A stretch of DNA of 64,000 nt from Aspidapion aeneum (GCA_963576565.1 OY755038.1:208169013-208233012); one strand, 5' to 3'. Shown: positions 31,944-44,010, counted from the first letter of the stretch. A program made the numbers and translations. The notes: a model not told the origin generated them from the letters alone.

Positions 31944-32479
31944 TTTAAACTATATGTATAGTTACAAACAATACAAATATAAACAATATTACTTGAAATA
32001 ATGTGTTTTTAAATTTAAGTGGGCATAATTTGTCGTCAATACCACGAAGTGGCGTAACTGATTCTTTACTATTTTACAGGAGAGCGTACAATTTTTTTTA
32101 CACCAGCTTTGACAGCTGTCAAAATAATGCCAAAATATGGTAAAGGCTTCTATACTATTTGGAATTTGGTTGCGGCCCTTCGTGGATTTGTAGAGCGACT
32201 TTTTTTATGTATGTTAGTGGGCTTATTTAAAAATCCATTAAAGTGTGTTACGCCACTTCGTGGTTTTGGCACAGAAGAGTCACCCAGTTTTGGCGACAAA
32301 TTGTTGTGTTTCCCAGATAAAAGTAACGACATGGAACGACATTCGGAAACCATAAGAGATAAAATTTTAATAAAATGAGAAAAAAGTTGTGCTATTCTGA
32401 GGCCAATCAGATGCTGTATAGGTATGTTCAAAATATCGAGCAAAAATTAAAAATTATTTTTCGAAAAATTTAAATCTAT

Positions 32480-33839
32480 CTCTCCCTCTATTTATCCTGT
32501 GCTTTCGAAAGTTGCTGAGAAAATAATTTCTTATCAATTAAAGCAATATTTAACAGAAAATCAAATTTTACCCATAACGCAGTCAGGTTTTAGAGAGTTT
32601 CATAGCACCACTTCAGCACTGCTTAAGGTCACTGATGATATATTATCTGCGAATGATCAAAAACTTAACACTTGTCTAATTCTACTTGATTATAGCAAGG
32701 CCTTTGACAACTTAAATCATATAATATTGGCTTCCAAGTTAAAGTATTTTGGACTTGACAATCTAGCAGTGAAACTTTTTATTGAGTTTCTGGAAAGACG
32801 TGAACAGAGACTTCTTTGGAACAGTGATGCTTCGGACTTTGCTGGCATCACAAGAGGCGTAACGCAGGGCAGCGTCCTAGGCCCGATGCTGTTTTCGATC
32901 TACACCGCTGATTTTTCTATTTTTTTAACAAACTGTGATATTCATCAATTCGCTGATGATTTCCAAATTAAGTTTTCATTTGAGTTCTCAGACCTCGGAC
33001 TAGCTGCCGAAAAGATAAACCAAGATTTAGCTGTCATTGAACATGTATCTGATGCTCACTGTCTAACACTAAACAAAACAAAAACCCAAATGATGATTTT
33101 TGGAAGCAACAAAGAGGCAATTTCTAATGATAACTTTAAAATTGTCCTAGGCGGACAAACAATAATTCTGTCTGATTTCTGTAAAAATTTGGGACTCTGG
33201 CATCGAAGAAATAATTAGATGTTATATGTTCTCTGACTCTGGCTTGACTCGAATCTGCGGTTTACTAAACACGTCAATGTTATATTGCAAAAATCGTTTT
33301 ATAAACTCAAGTCATTATATCTCCATAAACACTTTTTAAGTAAAGATATTAAACTAAAGCTTTGTGATAGTCTTGTTCTGTCCCAAATTTCCTATTGCAA
33401 TATAGTTTATTGGCCGGCTTTAACAACGAGGGACAGAACGCGCCTACAAAGGCTACAAAACTCTTGTGTGAGGTACTGCTATGGATTGAGGAAGTACGAC
33501 CATGTGTCTGATACTCTTAGAAGCTCTGGTTGGTTGCTCTTGTTACAGAGATGATTTAATGTTTTCTTAAGCTGTTTCATTTACAAACTAACCAAAAATA
33601 ACTCTCCACCATATTTGCTTTCAAAATTGGTCAGAACTGGTACGGGTCACAGGCATGTTACACGGCATGGTGGGCTATATCGTGTGCCTCGCCATCGCAC
33701 GACTTTGTTTCAAAGATCCTTTAGTTACTGTGCGGTGAAGTGTTATAACAAAATTCCCCTAAATATAAAAAATCTTTTGGTCAATTTAAAAAGGAAGTCA
33801 AAAGGTTCTTTTATCAATAGTGTGTTAAGGGCGCAATAG
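32480..33839 (+). pseudogene. Reverse transcriptase and C-terminus of a Jockey/CR1-like element
   Basis: The frame begins 'YPVLSKVAEKI' and shows 'SGFREFHSTTSAL', 'LLDYSKAFDNLNH', 'GVTQGSVLGPMLFSIY', the catalytic 'FADD' box and 'LTLNKTKTQMMIF', the RT blocks in order. A frameshift near 33205-33230 precedes 'KLKSLYLHKHFLSKDIKLKL' and 'RLQRLQNSCVRYCYGLRK'. A second break near 33555 precedes the C-terminal 'FQRSFSYCAVKCYNKIPLNI'. The catalytic motifs survive but the frame is broken at least twice and the N-terminus is missing. Confidence 0.88.
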
Positions 33840-33862
33840 AAGGTATTTTTTGAATAACTTTT

Positions 33863-34000
33863 AGCTCACACGTATACTATACTATAGTAGTGTGAGCTAT
33901 GGTGATCCTAATTTTTTCGAGAAAAAAAAAGTTGCTCCGATTTCAAAATTTTTTATATATCTTTGCGTTTCAGATGATTTTGAAACTTTTTTGTTGCGCC

Positions 34001-34034
<34 letters not shown>

Positions 34035-34035
34035 A

Positions 34036-34074
<39 letters not shown>

Positions 34075-34646
34075 GTGTCTGTATGTCTGTCTGTAACGAC
34101 CAACGCGCATAACTCAAAAACGGCTTGCCCGATTTTAATGAAATTTGGTACCCAGGCTGGGTTTTGGGTCGGGATGGTCCCATTTAAAAATGAACAAAAT
34201 CCACCGAACACAAGCCAAATAAAAGGGTGGGGGTAGATTTCAAAAATTAGAGTTTATGAAAAAATATGGCGTGTGTCATATCAAACGAAAGGTAATTGAG
34301 TCTGGAGTTAAACAAAATACATTTTAGTTTATTTAAAAAAAAAGGGGGGGGGTAAATTTCAAAAATTAGTGTTTAAGCGGAAATATGGCGTGTGTGATAT
34401 CAAACGAAAGGTAATTGAGTCTGGAGTTAAACAAAATACATTTTAGTTTAAAAAAAAGGGTGGGGGTAGATTTGAAAAATTAGAGTTTAAGTCAAAACAT
34501 GGCTTGTGTGGTATCAAACGAAAGGTAATTGAGTCTGGAGTTCAATAAAACATACTTCAGTTTTTAGTTATATTAGCTTTCACGTAGATACACTATAACT
34601 ATAGTACCCAGTGTGAGCTTAGGTGCCCATAGATTGGCAGAGTATT
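33863..34646 (+). mobile_element. Helentron-like non-autonomous element, copy 1, with (CTGT)n and 3 internal repeats
   Basis: It begins with a hairpin, AGCTCACAC...GTGTGAGCT, then a unique block, a (CTGT)n array (about 34006-34092), and a CCGATTTTAATGAAATTTGG block. Three ~110-bp tandem units containing TATCAAACGAAAGGTAATTG follow, then a second hairpin of the same AGCTCACAC type and the tail GCCCATAGATTGGCAGAG. A GTCT-type microsatellite next to a CCGATTTTAATGAAATTT block and terminal hairpins are hallmarks of insect DINE-1/HINE elements. The class call is by analogy. Other copies: 45962-46692 and 51937-52546. Confidence 0.65.
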
Positions 34647-35393
34647 TTTTTTGTGTGTGTGTTTAGCTTTAAGCTGTAATTAATACAAATTATTTTCATA
34701 TGCATGGTTTTCACTTTTTATTAAATGGTATATTTGTTTCTTGCTATTGGTGGTTATATTGAAAAGCGCATGGAATGCGAATATCGCCACCTCTAATAAT
34801 TCTTTGTTACTAAGATGTGTATATATTACAAAATAAAGGCATTATTTATTTATTTATTTATTTATCCTTCTTCGATCCATCTTTGGACATAGGACATAGG
34901 CCTTCCACAATATCTTCCAGTGGCGGTTTCTCCATAAGTGCACATGTGCACGTGCACTCCCAAATTTTACTTAAAAAAATACTAAAATTTAATTAATAAT
35001 TACCCCAAACGGAATTCACTAAAGACTGGAATATTACCTAGAAATTAATACCTGGTATGTATGTGTTTGTTTTCGTGTTCAAACCACCTGCGGTGCATGC
35101 TGGCGGATGCGCTATATAGTTAGTTCGAATCTAATTATTCACTTTTATTTGCTTCGTAGATGTTGTGTCGCATTCTAATTACGAAATATAGAAAGAGAGG
35201 ACGACATGTCCTAATAGAATTTTACAGTACATAGAATCTGAACCTTCCTGCGGCGGTGCCTAGGACAAAATCTGTGCAAAAACTAGCCTCGATGCCGCCC
35301 GCACCCCCGTGACGCCCCCCGCAACCATGGTTTGCGTTGCATGTTAGAGGAGCTCAAGGGCACTTTTAATTAGTGCACTTAGACAATTTGGCA

Positions 35394-35696
35394 TAGTGAT
35401 GTGCAACGATTCCTTTTCCAAGGATTGAGTAGATTCTGATACTTCCTATTCGAGTATTAGATTTTATTATTATTTATATTATATTATCGGTAAATCCAAT
35501 ATATAAATATCGGTCCAAATGATTACAAGTACTCCAAACTCGTTACTCATACGGCCGATGCCGATACAATTGATATGAAAGTAACTCTTCGGGATTCGAG
35601 TAACGAGTATTTGGCGTCGAAGGATATTCGATTACCTCGAATCCGCCCATGTGTCAGATATTAAAGTATCGAGTGGATAGTATTTGCACACCACTA
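35394..35696. mobile_element. 303-bp hAT-type MITE nested inside the hAT element
   Basis: Ends TAGTGATGTGCAA and TTGCACACCACTA are inverted. Exact 8-bp duplication ATTTGGCA at 35386-35393 and 35697-35704. Confidence 0.92.
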
Positions 35697-35760
35697 ATTT
35701 GGCATTATCGGTCGGGCGCTTGCGGTTTGTTTTGATTTCAACGATTTGGTATTTACGACA

Positions 35761-35857
35761 ATGGCGGAAGTTTCTAATTCTGATAGCATTAGCGTGCAAT
35801 ATTTAAAAACAATTAAATTTTCATCTTTGCCATTAGAAGAGAAAATATGTAAACTAG
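35761..35857 (+). pseudogene. Candidate first coding exon of a hAT transposase
   Basis: An ATG frame of 32 codons, 'MAEVSNSDSISVQY' then 'FSSLPLEEKICKL', ends at a GTATGA donor. The 'LPLEEK' segment resembles the N-terminal part of ZMYM1-like hAT transposases. The element ends 140 bp later without further coding sequence, so this copy is non-autonomous. Confidence 0.45.
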
Positions 35858-36389
35858 GTATGATACATTTATTATTTATTTATACTTTCAATAATAATAG
35901 GTAGGTAACTAATATCTAACTAAATATCCGCCTGCGTCGCAAATTTTTATTTTTTTTTGGTGTGCATTCCGAAAGCTTTTTACCACGCGCCGCCACTGAT
36001 ATCTTCCACTCTTCTGTGTCTGTCGCCGCATTTATCCATCTAGTCCCCGCATGTTTCTTCAAATCAACCGCCCATCTCATTTTGGTTCTTCCTTTACTTC
36101 TTTTGTTTTTCCAAGTTTACAATACATTTGTTCCATCGATAGTCTTTCTGTCTGATATTATAACCGGCAAATTGCCATTTTAATTTCGCTACCTCTCCTC
36201 TGACATCCCTTACTTTTGTTTTATTCCTTATCCGTTCATTAATTTTTCTCTCTTGACATGTAACTTTTATCTTTCCATTGATTTTTGGGCTTTTGTTACT
36301 TATCCATGTTTGATTTTGTAAGTGTCCTGGTCTGTATGTTTTGAGGTATGGAGAATACTTTTTAGTTTTTAATATGTAGCTTAATATCA

Positions 36390-36535
36390 TGGGTGCACCC
36401 AGGGGGGGGGGGGCTAGGCACGGGCCCTCCACAAGCCTAAGATTTTTTAGATATTTTTCACATATTTTATAAATAATAATCAAAAAAGAGTCCTCAGCCC
36501 CCCCTTCCAAGATATATTCCTGGGTGCGCCAGTGA
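36390..36535. mobile_element. MITE-like inverted repeat with poly-G ends
   Basis: CATGGGTGCACCCAGG on the left is mirrored by CCTGGGTGCGCCAGTG on the right, each next to a run of G or C. No exact target duplication was found. hAT-type by its ends. Confidence 0.5.
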
Positions 36536-37205
36536 TTACAATCTTACTCTTCTCTTGATTTCAGCCGTTTTATAAAATCAAATATAAACAATTTATAAAA
36601 TTTAGAGGTTTTTTGAAACCATAGCAAACTTTGCTATTTCTTGTGTCCGCCATTTTGCATTTAAACGTCATTCAAGAGAGCAGGAAAAGAGCTTTTGAAA
36701 TCCTGTATACGCTAAAAGGAACATTAAGAATTAAGGGGGTCCTGGCTTCCAGTATCGCGTGTAAGAGAACCAAATTTTAAAAATCGCGGTTTATTAGAGG
36801 AACACATCCTTTATATAGAAGGTCTCACTACGCTTAGCGATATGTAGCACAAAGTAGCGATAGGCTATATACTTTGTGGTTTACAGTCCCTGGTAGTCTA
36901 AAAAAGAAAATTCGTCAAAAATATATATTTTAAAAAGAGTGCAAATTCAAATATTGTTCCGCTAACTTGCGATTTTTCGGTATGTGCGGCGACGATGGAA
37001 GTTGCGGGAATCCGAATCCGATTTTTTTTTGTAAAAATTAATTGGTTTTGTTTATTATCCATTGTTCTTTTTTGTAAAATCATTTTTTATTTAATTTGTT
37101 GAGTAGCTTATGTATGATTAATAAATATATAATTGTTTAAGGTAAACTTGCCCTGATCATCTATTACGTCCAACTTGTAAAATACAGAAATTGCAGCAAA
37201 AAAAA

Positions 37206-40200
37206 ATGAAATCTTTGGTTGTTTTGTTTGCGGTTGTATCCATTATTGTTGTTAAAGTAAGTAGGAATCGGGGAAAGGAATACGGGGGTAAAACGGGACA
37301 CCCCATGACTGGTTCAGCTCTCTACAATATGATTGGTACCGGTCGGCTGAGCCTAAATTGGTTTTTGCTAAATATGTGATGTTGTGCGCTGTTTATTGTA
37401 AAAATAGTTTGCGCATTTTATGACGGTAAGTACAATTTTTACATTCAAAATTTTGTTTACATTAACCAATTAGTGGGTTTAGGTATTATTCATAATTAAA
37501 CACGTTGTCCGTAAAATTAAATGATGAAAATGTGTATGATTTTTGTTTGGATTTCCTTGGTGGTGTGGGTCAAAACGGGTGGCCATTTATCCAAAATGGA
37601 ACATTTTATTCTTTTCTTAAATTTATTTTAAATCTGTATAATAATGTAGAAACGATATTTTAAATTATTATAATTGAAGACCCAAGTGGAAGAAGGTGCT
37701 ATGTCTCATTTTTATTAAATATGAGTTTTTTCCACCAAGCCTAAGAAAAAACGCTATTTTTTCTTGCAAAGTTCATTTTTGAAGTGTACGTATCATAGAA
37801 AATCATTGATTGGTGGGACCTAACAAGCAGGGGCGGCTAGTGCATAAGGGCTGCAGAGCTGCAGAACCCCCAAAATTTTCATTTTTCAGCCGCTGCTATT
37901 TTTCTAATATAATTGTTTTATTTCTAAAATTATTGGAATAGCAGTATATTTTCGGTCCGGTGTTGGTATGTAGGCCTTCAAATCGCGTACGTGTGTTGAG
38001 TATGACGCCGCGCGCCGTCGCCGAAGGTCGCATTTTACAGTCGGTCAAATGAAGTTATTGGCATTGTTGCGCTGCTAAATTGCAACACAACGTAGCTGCG
38101 CGGCTAACGAGATCTGTGCTCGGCTAGGAACCCCTTCCTTCGCCCCGCACCGCACTTGCTCCTGGGTTTAGATAGCGAAATCTAGGCAAAAATAGAGCTG
38201 CAAAACTTGCAGTTCCAGTACAATTCTATATATACGCCACTGCCCTCAGCTTCAAAAACTTCGTATTCGCTTTATTTTCTGAGATATTTACAAAAAACTG
38301 TTTTCAAGGCTGATATATCATGGCTTCAATTGAAGTGTTCCAATAGGCTAGCTAGTTTTTTATTTATTGTCTATACCAAAATTTTGTTCGGGCTTTCGAT
38401 ATATTAAAAATTGTTTCTGATTATAGGTTCATAGCGCGCATGCATGTATATCGCGAACTGACGTGTGGATAAAGAGTTAAAAAGGGGTATGTCACGGGTC
38501 ATTTATTTTTAATTTCCTTTTAATTTCTTTTTCTTTGATCCGTTTCTTCTTTTTTTCAAAAACATTAATTTTATTTTTTACCTACAACAAACACTAACAA
38601 ATAAATTTTTTGTCAATAGAAATGAAGGGCCGCTAATTTAATATTTATATAATTATTCGAATTTTCATAATACATTTTTAAATTATTTAATTTTTTATTA
38701 AATGTTTGTATTTTTCCGACTTTTAAATAGATCTATTTTTGTTTCTCGCATAATGCGATGTATATGTATCTCGTTATTTATCGTGGAGCAGGCTAACTCC
38801 CGCGTCATACAATGACGTCGTATACAATGCCGACCCAACTAACATTTATAGTAGCGGCTACATGTTCTAAAGGCTACTACTTTCTTATAGTAGAAATGTG
38901 GTGATCCCAACCAAAATTTGTTATTTTTTAGTTCTAACTACCATTTAGTATCAGGAAATAGTAGATGTTTCGTAAAAACGACCCTCTACACTACTTCTTA
39001 GGATTGTTTCTTGATAGTCGAATCTGATAGTCTTCTCTACCACAATAGTACGTTGCTAAAGTTTTACTTTCTTTTTAGTCGTTATTTTATTATATCCTAC
39101 TTAATTACCACTAGAAAGTTAAGCTTCATTGGAGTCCCAAACAAGTGTATCCAACAACTACATTATAACTTTAATTTTTACCACAAAAGCTTGTGGCATC
39201 ATAGTAACATCTGATGTAACAATGTAGACAAAATAACTTTTTGGATCAACTTTAAAGCCGCAACTACTTTGACTTTTTTTTAATGTCGATCTTTTAAAGT
39301 AATCTCTCCTTCCTGTTTCTACTTTGAAAACGTAGACTTTTTGAAGTCGCATCTTGGTCGCACACATTCTTAACCCTACTTTTTGTGGCTCCTTTTATAA
39401 TATGGGAATATTAGGAATAGTTTTGCAAATATTTTTTTAACTACCTTGAGCAGTCCATTTTTTCGGGCTCATTGCTTGACCATTTTGCAAAACAATCAAA
39501 ATGCAAAATATTGATCCAAAGTATCGAGTACCGCACACGGATTTTAAGAATTCCCTGGTCCATGCTTAATCTCCATCCTTAATCTTTTACGCTACTTGTT
39601 GCTGTTCTATTCTTGTATTGTCTTTACGGTCGTTCGTGGTTTGTGCTGTGGCACCACCCTATCGCCAAAGTAAAGCCGATCACACACAAAAATGCATAGC
39701 GCATAGAATGGCGCATAGAAGTTCAACCTTATGGACTTTTCTTACGCAAATCCAATATGGCCGCTGCTACTCGATCGCTGATTGGCTTTGCACCACTATG
39801 TGCCATGCTATGCGCTTATGCATTTTTGTGTGTGATGGGCTTAACCCTCTTGTGCGGACTAAACCGAATTCGTTTATCCATGCTTCTTGTGCTGACTGTG
39901 ATTCATTTTATGTGTTGAGCTTGGGTCAATAATTCTTTTTGGTTTTCTTCAAATTTGTGCTGTTGTTAAAGCTTGGTTTCAAGTGAAAACTTAAATTTTT
40001 GCTGTGTTTTGTGCCAGGCTTTATTGCATTAGGTCCCTAATATCTAATTTATGCACGGCCCCTAAAATAACCTCTGGGATATGCTAGACTTCATCTAGGA
40101 ACTTTTGCGCTATTTGCGGCTAATAAAAAAACAAGTTAGATATATCGTGGTTACATGCGGATTTCTAAGCGATTGTTTTTTACTTATAGGGTTTATAATA

Positions 40201-43200
40201 ATAAGAATTACTGAATATTGACAATGCCAAAATATCTAAAAACAATAAAAAATACTACATACGAATTGTGAGAGCAATGTGTAAATAAAAAAAGGAACAA
40301 TAAGTTGATTTCAATGATGTGACTACGTTCTTTTAGTTCCTTGACCAACACTTCCTAGAAATTCTAGAATAGGGATCATGCTCTCGACTGCAACATACAT
40401 TTTTAAAAAACACTTTTTATTGGCACTTCATTTATTGTTCTAATGTAATTTAATTTATCTTGTTTTTGTTTTAAAACCTACCACAAATTCACGCTGGTAC
40501 AAAACCTATAAGCAGTGGTGCTGTTGTTGACAGAAACGGCAAATGACAAGTGGCGACACCCCAATAACTTGAGGGTAGTAGTTATACTTATCGCGTGGCT
40601 CCTATCACTCTGTAGACGTTTTCTAGTGGCAAAAGCTAGTTAATAATACGTTTCTGCAACGAAGGAGTAGAAATTCCAGTGTGTTATCTAGAACTAAAAA
40701 GGGATGCCGACATAAAAGGCGTAAGTGACACGTTGCCGTAACTTAGGCTCACTTTCAAGTAACCCTTTCGACAATCAGGGAATATAGTTTGGGACTCCAT
40801 GTTTTTAATGTAAAAAAGAAAATTTAATATTTTTGTTGTCGTTTTATGAGCTCATATTAAAGAGCTATACTATTTTATAAACAAATTAGTTTAAGCTTAC
40901 CAAAAATGCTCTTCTTAAGCACCATTTGTTGGAGTTAACTGTCGATTATGAAAACATAACCTCCAAAATCACAATACAATAATTCCATCAGCTACCAGAA
41001 AACGGCTCAATTTTACGGGCGCACCGGTTTTTTGCAATATATATAATGCATGTTATACAAAAAACTTTGCGTCGCACTTGAATTTTGATCCTCTGGTCAT
41101 AAATTCTCACACTTTTGGATAACAGAGTGCATATTATAACCATAACCAAACAAAAAAAACTAAGTGTTTACTGTTGTGTCCACCATATTGTGTAACAATT
41201 CTACCAAAAAGAAACGATTATATTATTGCAACTAAATCGCAACTTTTATGCCATTACGGAAAAAAAACAGCCTCTACGACGTAGTAGATACCTGGCTACG
41301 ACGTAGTAGTGTAGTTGTTACTACAGTGACTTTAAACACTTGGCCAAGTAGTTATAACCAGAAATTGGTTCCCCACTTAGGGAATTATAACGTCGCTGTA
41401 TGGTATACTGAGACGTAGCGGGAGTATGTTGCGGTTACTTTAAAGAAATTCTTTCTAGTTGGGGTTTCGTCGTTACAACTTTAAATGTTTGTTGGGGAGT
41501 TCTGATTGGCCGAAAGTTACCAGACAACCGTTTCTTTACGAACTGTGGGCTGCACGGTCTGAAAAGCTTGCGGCTTGTAAACACGTCGGACCGTGCTGGC
41601 ACGCTTGTTATCATTAAAAATGGTTACAAATAGTTTCGTTCCATCAAAGCGTGGGACGGTTTTAGAACGGTACGAAAAATCCTGTTCGCGTTCCAGGTCG
41701 ACGTTGAACTGTTATGGGACAGTCAGTTTTCCGTTCCATCAAGCAACCTAAACTGGTTTCGGACTCCTCTGAAAGACAATAATTGCACACAGGCGCATTA
41801 GAAGGGGCGGAAAAATTGTATGTAAAACACACACATTTCTAGTTTACATCACCTGAGATAATAATATACCATAAAATTACATTAAACTTACATTTGTCTG
41901 ATCAAATTCAAAAAACAGTGAATAACCCAAAAAATTCAAATTTTTCAAAATTAAGTTTCACAACCAATTTCAACACATGACAAAATGCCGGGGAAGCCAC
42001 GTAAATATACAAATATTTTTTAAATTTCCAAAAAAAAATTTTGCAACATCTGCAGCATCTGTTGATTTTTTTGCAAGAGCCTCTTAATTTTTATTACTAC
42101 GGGACTGCCGATCGTGTAGGTACACCACATGAAAAAAAGCTATACTGACCATAGGGTAGCTTGCTTAGAAAAAGAAAAACTAGTTTAGCAGGTGATTGGA
42201 TAGGAATAGAAACATAACGGTTTACCCTGATCGCAGCACAGCCCGGTGACCTGTGAACTAAAAGTTAAAAGAAGAAGGATAACACCGGAAGTAAAATTTT
42301 ACACCAGATTTGGCGGAAGAACAAACGACTTCGCTTTAAGGCATCGACATTAAGGTCATTACTAAAGTACAAGCTACAAAATGTGATTTTCCTAACTTCT
42401 TAGAAGTATCACGAAAACCTTGTGAATATATAAGGCTTTCTATAATATGTAGGTAATTTCACATATATTTTATAAAAATTAAATTAGAAAATACAAATAA
42501 ATAAATATATAAATTTCACATAAAACTTGTAATATTAGAAAAAATTAATATATTTTCACAAGTTTCGCCCAAAAATATGTGCTAATGCAAGTTCGTTTTA
42601 ATTTTTGGTATATTTAGTTTATTAACCAGTCTGTAGTGGTTTATAGTTTGTGAATACAGGGTGTAACTAAATAAGTGTAAAACATTTAAGGGGGTGATTC
42701 CGCATCAAAAAAAGATAGGATCTTTCATATAAAGAAACTTCATTGGAGCATCCCTTGTTAGGATACAGCCCCTTAAAGAGGGTACATAAAATTTTCTACT
42801 ACCAAAAAGACAGCCGGTAATGAATTTGGTTTAATGATTGTAAGGGGTGGAAAACGCAACCCCTAAAATTTATTTTCAATGTAATTTTTTGTCTTAATAT
42901 TTGTTTTCCATTTAAAAATGTATTTCCGATAGCCTGTTTTATTGTAAATAAAAAATGTCTCTTGGATTTTTTGCCCAAAATAAACCAGTTCGCAGCAAAA
43001 AATTATTTCACGAACAACTACAGACATACATCGTCATAAATGTTAAGGGGCGGTATCTTAACAAGGGATGCTCCAATAAAGTTTCTTTATATGAAAGATC
43101 CTATCTTTTTTTCGATGAGGAATCATCCCCTTAAATGTTTTGCACTTATTTAGTTACACCCTGTATAAATTAAAATGATGTAATTTTATCTGCAGTTCAT

Positions 43201-44010
43201 AAAAATATATTATGATAATCCTATGTAATTGTGTAATCCTTTCTGTGTGCAACTTTAATTTCATGCTCTGGAATTCATACGTTGCCTTCGATTTATCTTT
43301 AAGCGAGACGCCAAACCCACCCTTTCTTTTAGTCACGTGATTTTGAATTTAACTCTCTCGCATATGATCACGTGCCTAAAGTAAATCGAACAGCATTCGG
43401 TTTTTGGACAGTTATTTGGTCGTTCCATCTAACCCAAACCGTTTTAAAACAGTCCTCGTACTCCTTGTACTGCATTGCGCGCGCATTGGGATTTTTTGGA
43501 CGGTTCTATGACCGTAGAACTGTTTGATGGAACAGAGTTATTATTAATTCCCATTGGCCAAGCTTGCGTGGTGGCGTTCAGCTCCGTCAGTGAACACGAT
43601 TAGAATAAGAAATGCCCAAATCCGTGCGAATTGGCCAGCAAACATGATTAGAAATGCAGCTTTACTTTTAGGCAGAAAAAGACCAATCAAGTTCAATACG
43701 TGCTTTCGTACAAGAAAAATGCGCCGCAATTGATAAACCTCCTAAAGGAAACAATCTAGTAGAGAAGTTACCAGCGACAGAGGCCAAGATAAAAGGTGCA
43801 ATTTTCTGTTTTGCAATGTTTATGGCACTTAAGGGTGCTGACCATGATGACGGACTCGATATTAGCGCATTCCACAGTAACCTTCGCAGTATAATCGGTT
43901 CAAGAAAAGTAGATAAATTGACCAATAAGTGTAAATTTTTACAGGGTACTGAATCTCTTAACTGTATCTTTGACAACAGTGATAGTTATGTATCTGCCAT
44001 CAAGGAATGA
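37206..44010 (+). CDS. Array gene C: small secreted four-cysteine protein, possibly minus-C odorant-binding-like
   Basis: Exon 1 (37206-37256) encodes 'MKSLVVLFAVVSIIVVK' with a GTAAGT donor. Exon 2 (43672-44010) follows TTTTAG in the same phase and encodes 112 residues starting 'AEKDQSSS' and ending 'YVSAIKE'. Cys spacings are 28, 40 and 10. The first two agree with C1-C3 and C3-C4 of odorant-binding proteins with C2 missing. 'DDGLDISAFHSNLR' and 'CIFDNSDSYVSAI' are shared with A and B, while the segment after the first Cys is longer and different. The upstream region (36900-37200) matches those of A and B. The 6.4-kb intron is mostly unrelated insertions. This is the most diverged complete copy. 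Confidence 0.58.
37520..38832. other. Intron C, no recognised element
   Basis: After ~250 bp shared with intron B (to about 37580) the sequence is unique. TATATACGCCACTG near 38231-38244 resembles the right end of the hAT MITE at 28248-28427, and CAGGGGCGGCTAGTGC near 37830 could be its partner, but I could not pair them confidently. Confidence 0.4.
39671..39840. mobile_element. ~170-bp MITE with ATCACACACAAAAATGCATA ends
   Basis: The left end, AGCCGATCACACACAAAAAT, is mirrored by the right end, whose complement is AAGCCCATCACACACAAAAA. Matching continues through the GCATAGCGCATAG block. Confidence 0.75.
40012..40043 (+). repeat. Solo end of the GGGACCTATTGCAATA MITE family
   Basis: TGCCAGGCTTTATTGCATTA followed by GGTCCCTAAT matches the right end of the MITE at 11925-12199. 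The left end is absent. Confidence 0.6.
42131..42200 (+). repeat. Partial copy of the AAAAAGCTATACTGGCCATAG repeat family
   Basis: AAAAAGCTATACTGACCATA and the following GCTTGCTTAGAAAAAG match one end of the element at 50755-51250. Confidence 0.55.
42657..43163. mobile_element. 507-bp MITE with ~120-bp inverted arms, nested
   Basis: Starts CAGGGTGTAACTAAATAAGT and ends in its complement, with TA on both sides (42655-42656, 43164-43165). The arms run to about 42777 and from about 43043. Mariner-type ends. Confidence 0.9.

Larger units (their letters stand above)
32470..34865 (+). mobile_element. 5'-truncated non-LTR retrotransposon with (ATTT)n tail, interrupted by a Helentron-like element
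   Basis: The array-type flank (compare 44345-44390) breaks at about 32470, where RT coding begins in mid-domain. Coding ends at 33837-33839. A Helentron-like insertion occupies about 33863-34646. The remaining 3' UTR then runs to AATAAAGGCATT and an (ATTT)n tail at 34843-34865. It meets another non-LTR fragment tail to tail at 34866. Confidence 0.75.
34918..35998 (+). mobile_element. hAT-superfamily DNA transposon, 1081 bp, internally deleted
   Basis: Ends CAGTGGCGG...CCGCCACTG with an exact 8-bp duplication ATATCTTC (34910-34917 and 35999-36006). Excision in silico restores the flanking non-LTR sequence. It keeps what looks like transposase exon 1 (35761-35857) and contains a nested MITE (35394-35696). 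Confidence 0.92.
34866..36600 (-). pseudogene. Non-LTR retrotransposon fragment (endonuclease-RT type), interrupted by a hAT element
   Basis: Minus-strand coding near 36280-36110 reads 'RNKTKVRDVRGEVAKLKWQF', then 'YNIRQKDYRWNKCI', the conserved tail of the same class as 29225-30500. The last piece, corresponding to CCATCTTTGGACATAGG, lies at 34866-34917, beyond an inserted hAT element (34918-35998). Tail (AATA)n. A small MITE-like piece (36390-36535) interrupts the right part. The upstream limit is uncertain. Confidence 0.7.
38833..41497. mobile_element. Possible DNA transposon with CCCAACWAACATTT ends
   Basis: ACCCAACTAACATTT at 38833-38847 and its near-complement at 41483-41497 are inverted, with further weak matches inward and GTAGTAG-rich zones near both ends. 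No transposase was recognised and no target duplication was found. It contains a smaller MITE (39671-39840). Confidence 0.35.
41630..43540. mobile_element. Non-autonomous DNA transposon with TTCCATCAAA ends in intron C
   Basis: Units A and B are continuous where unit C is split between GGTTACA (41627) and TTCCCATTGGCC (43547). The ends of the extra DNA carry TTCCATCAAA in inverted orientation (41639-41648, 43523-43532), with further TTCCATC-type copies subterminally at both ends. No transposase was recognised. Superfamily and target duplication unresolved. It contains the MITE 42657-43163. Confidence 0.65.

Noticed and set aside
33892..34236. Open frames of about 65-115 codons rich in C-L-S-V or T-D-R-Q repeats on both strands (also 46326-46663 and 51967-52158)
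   Set aside because: They are translations of the (CTGT)n microsatellite in the Helentron-like elements; both strands are open for the trivial reason that the repeat has no stops.
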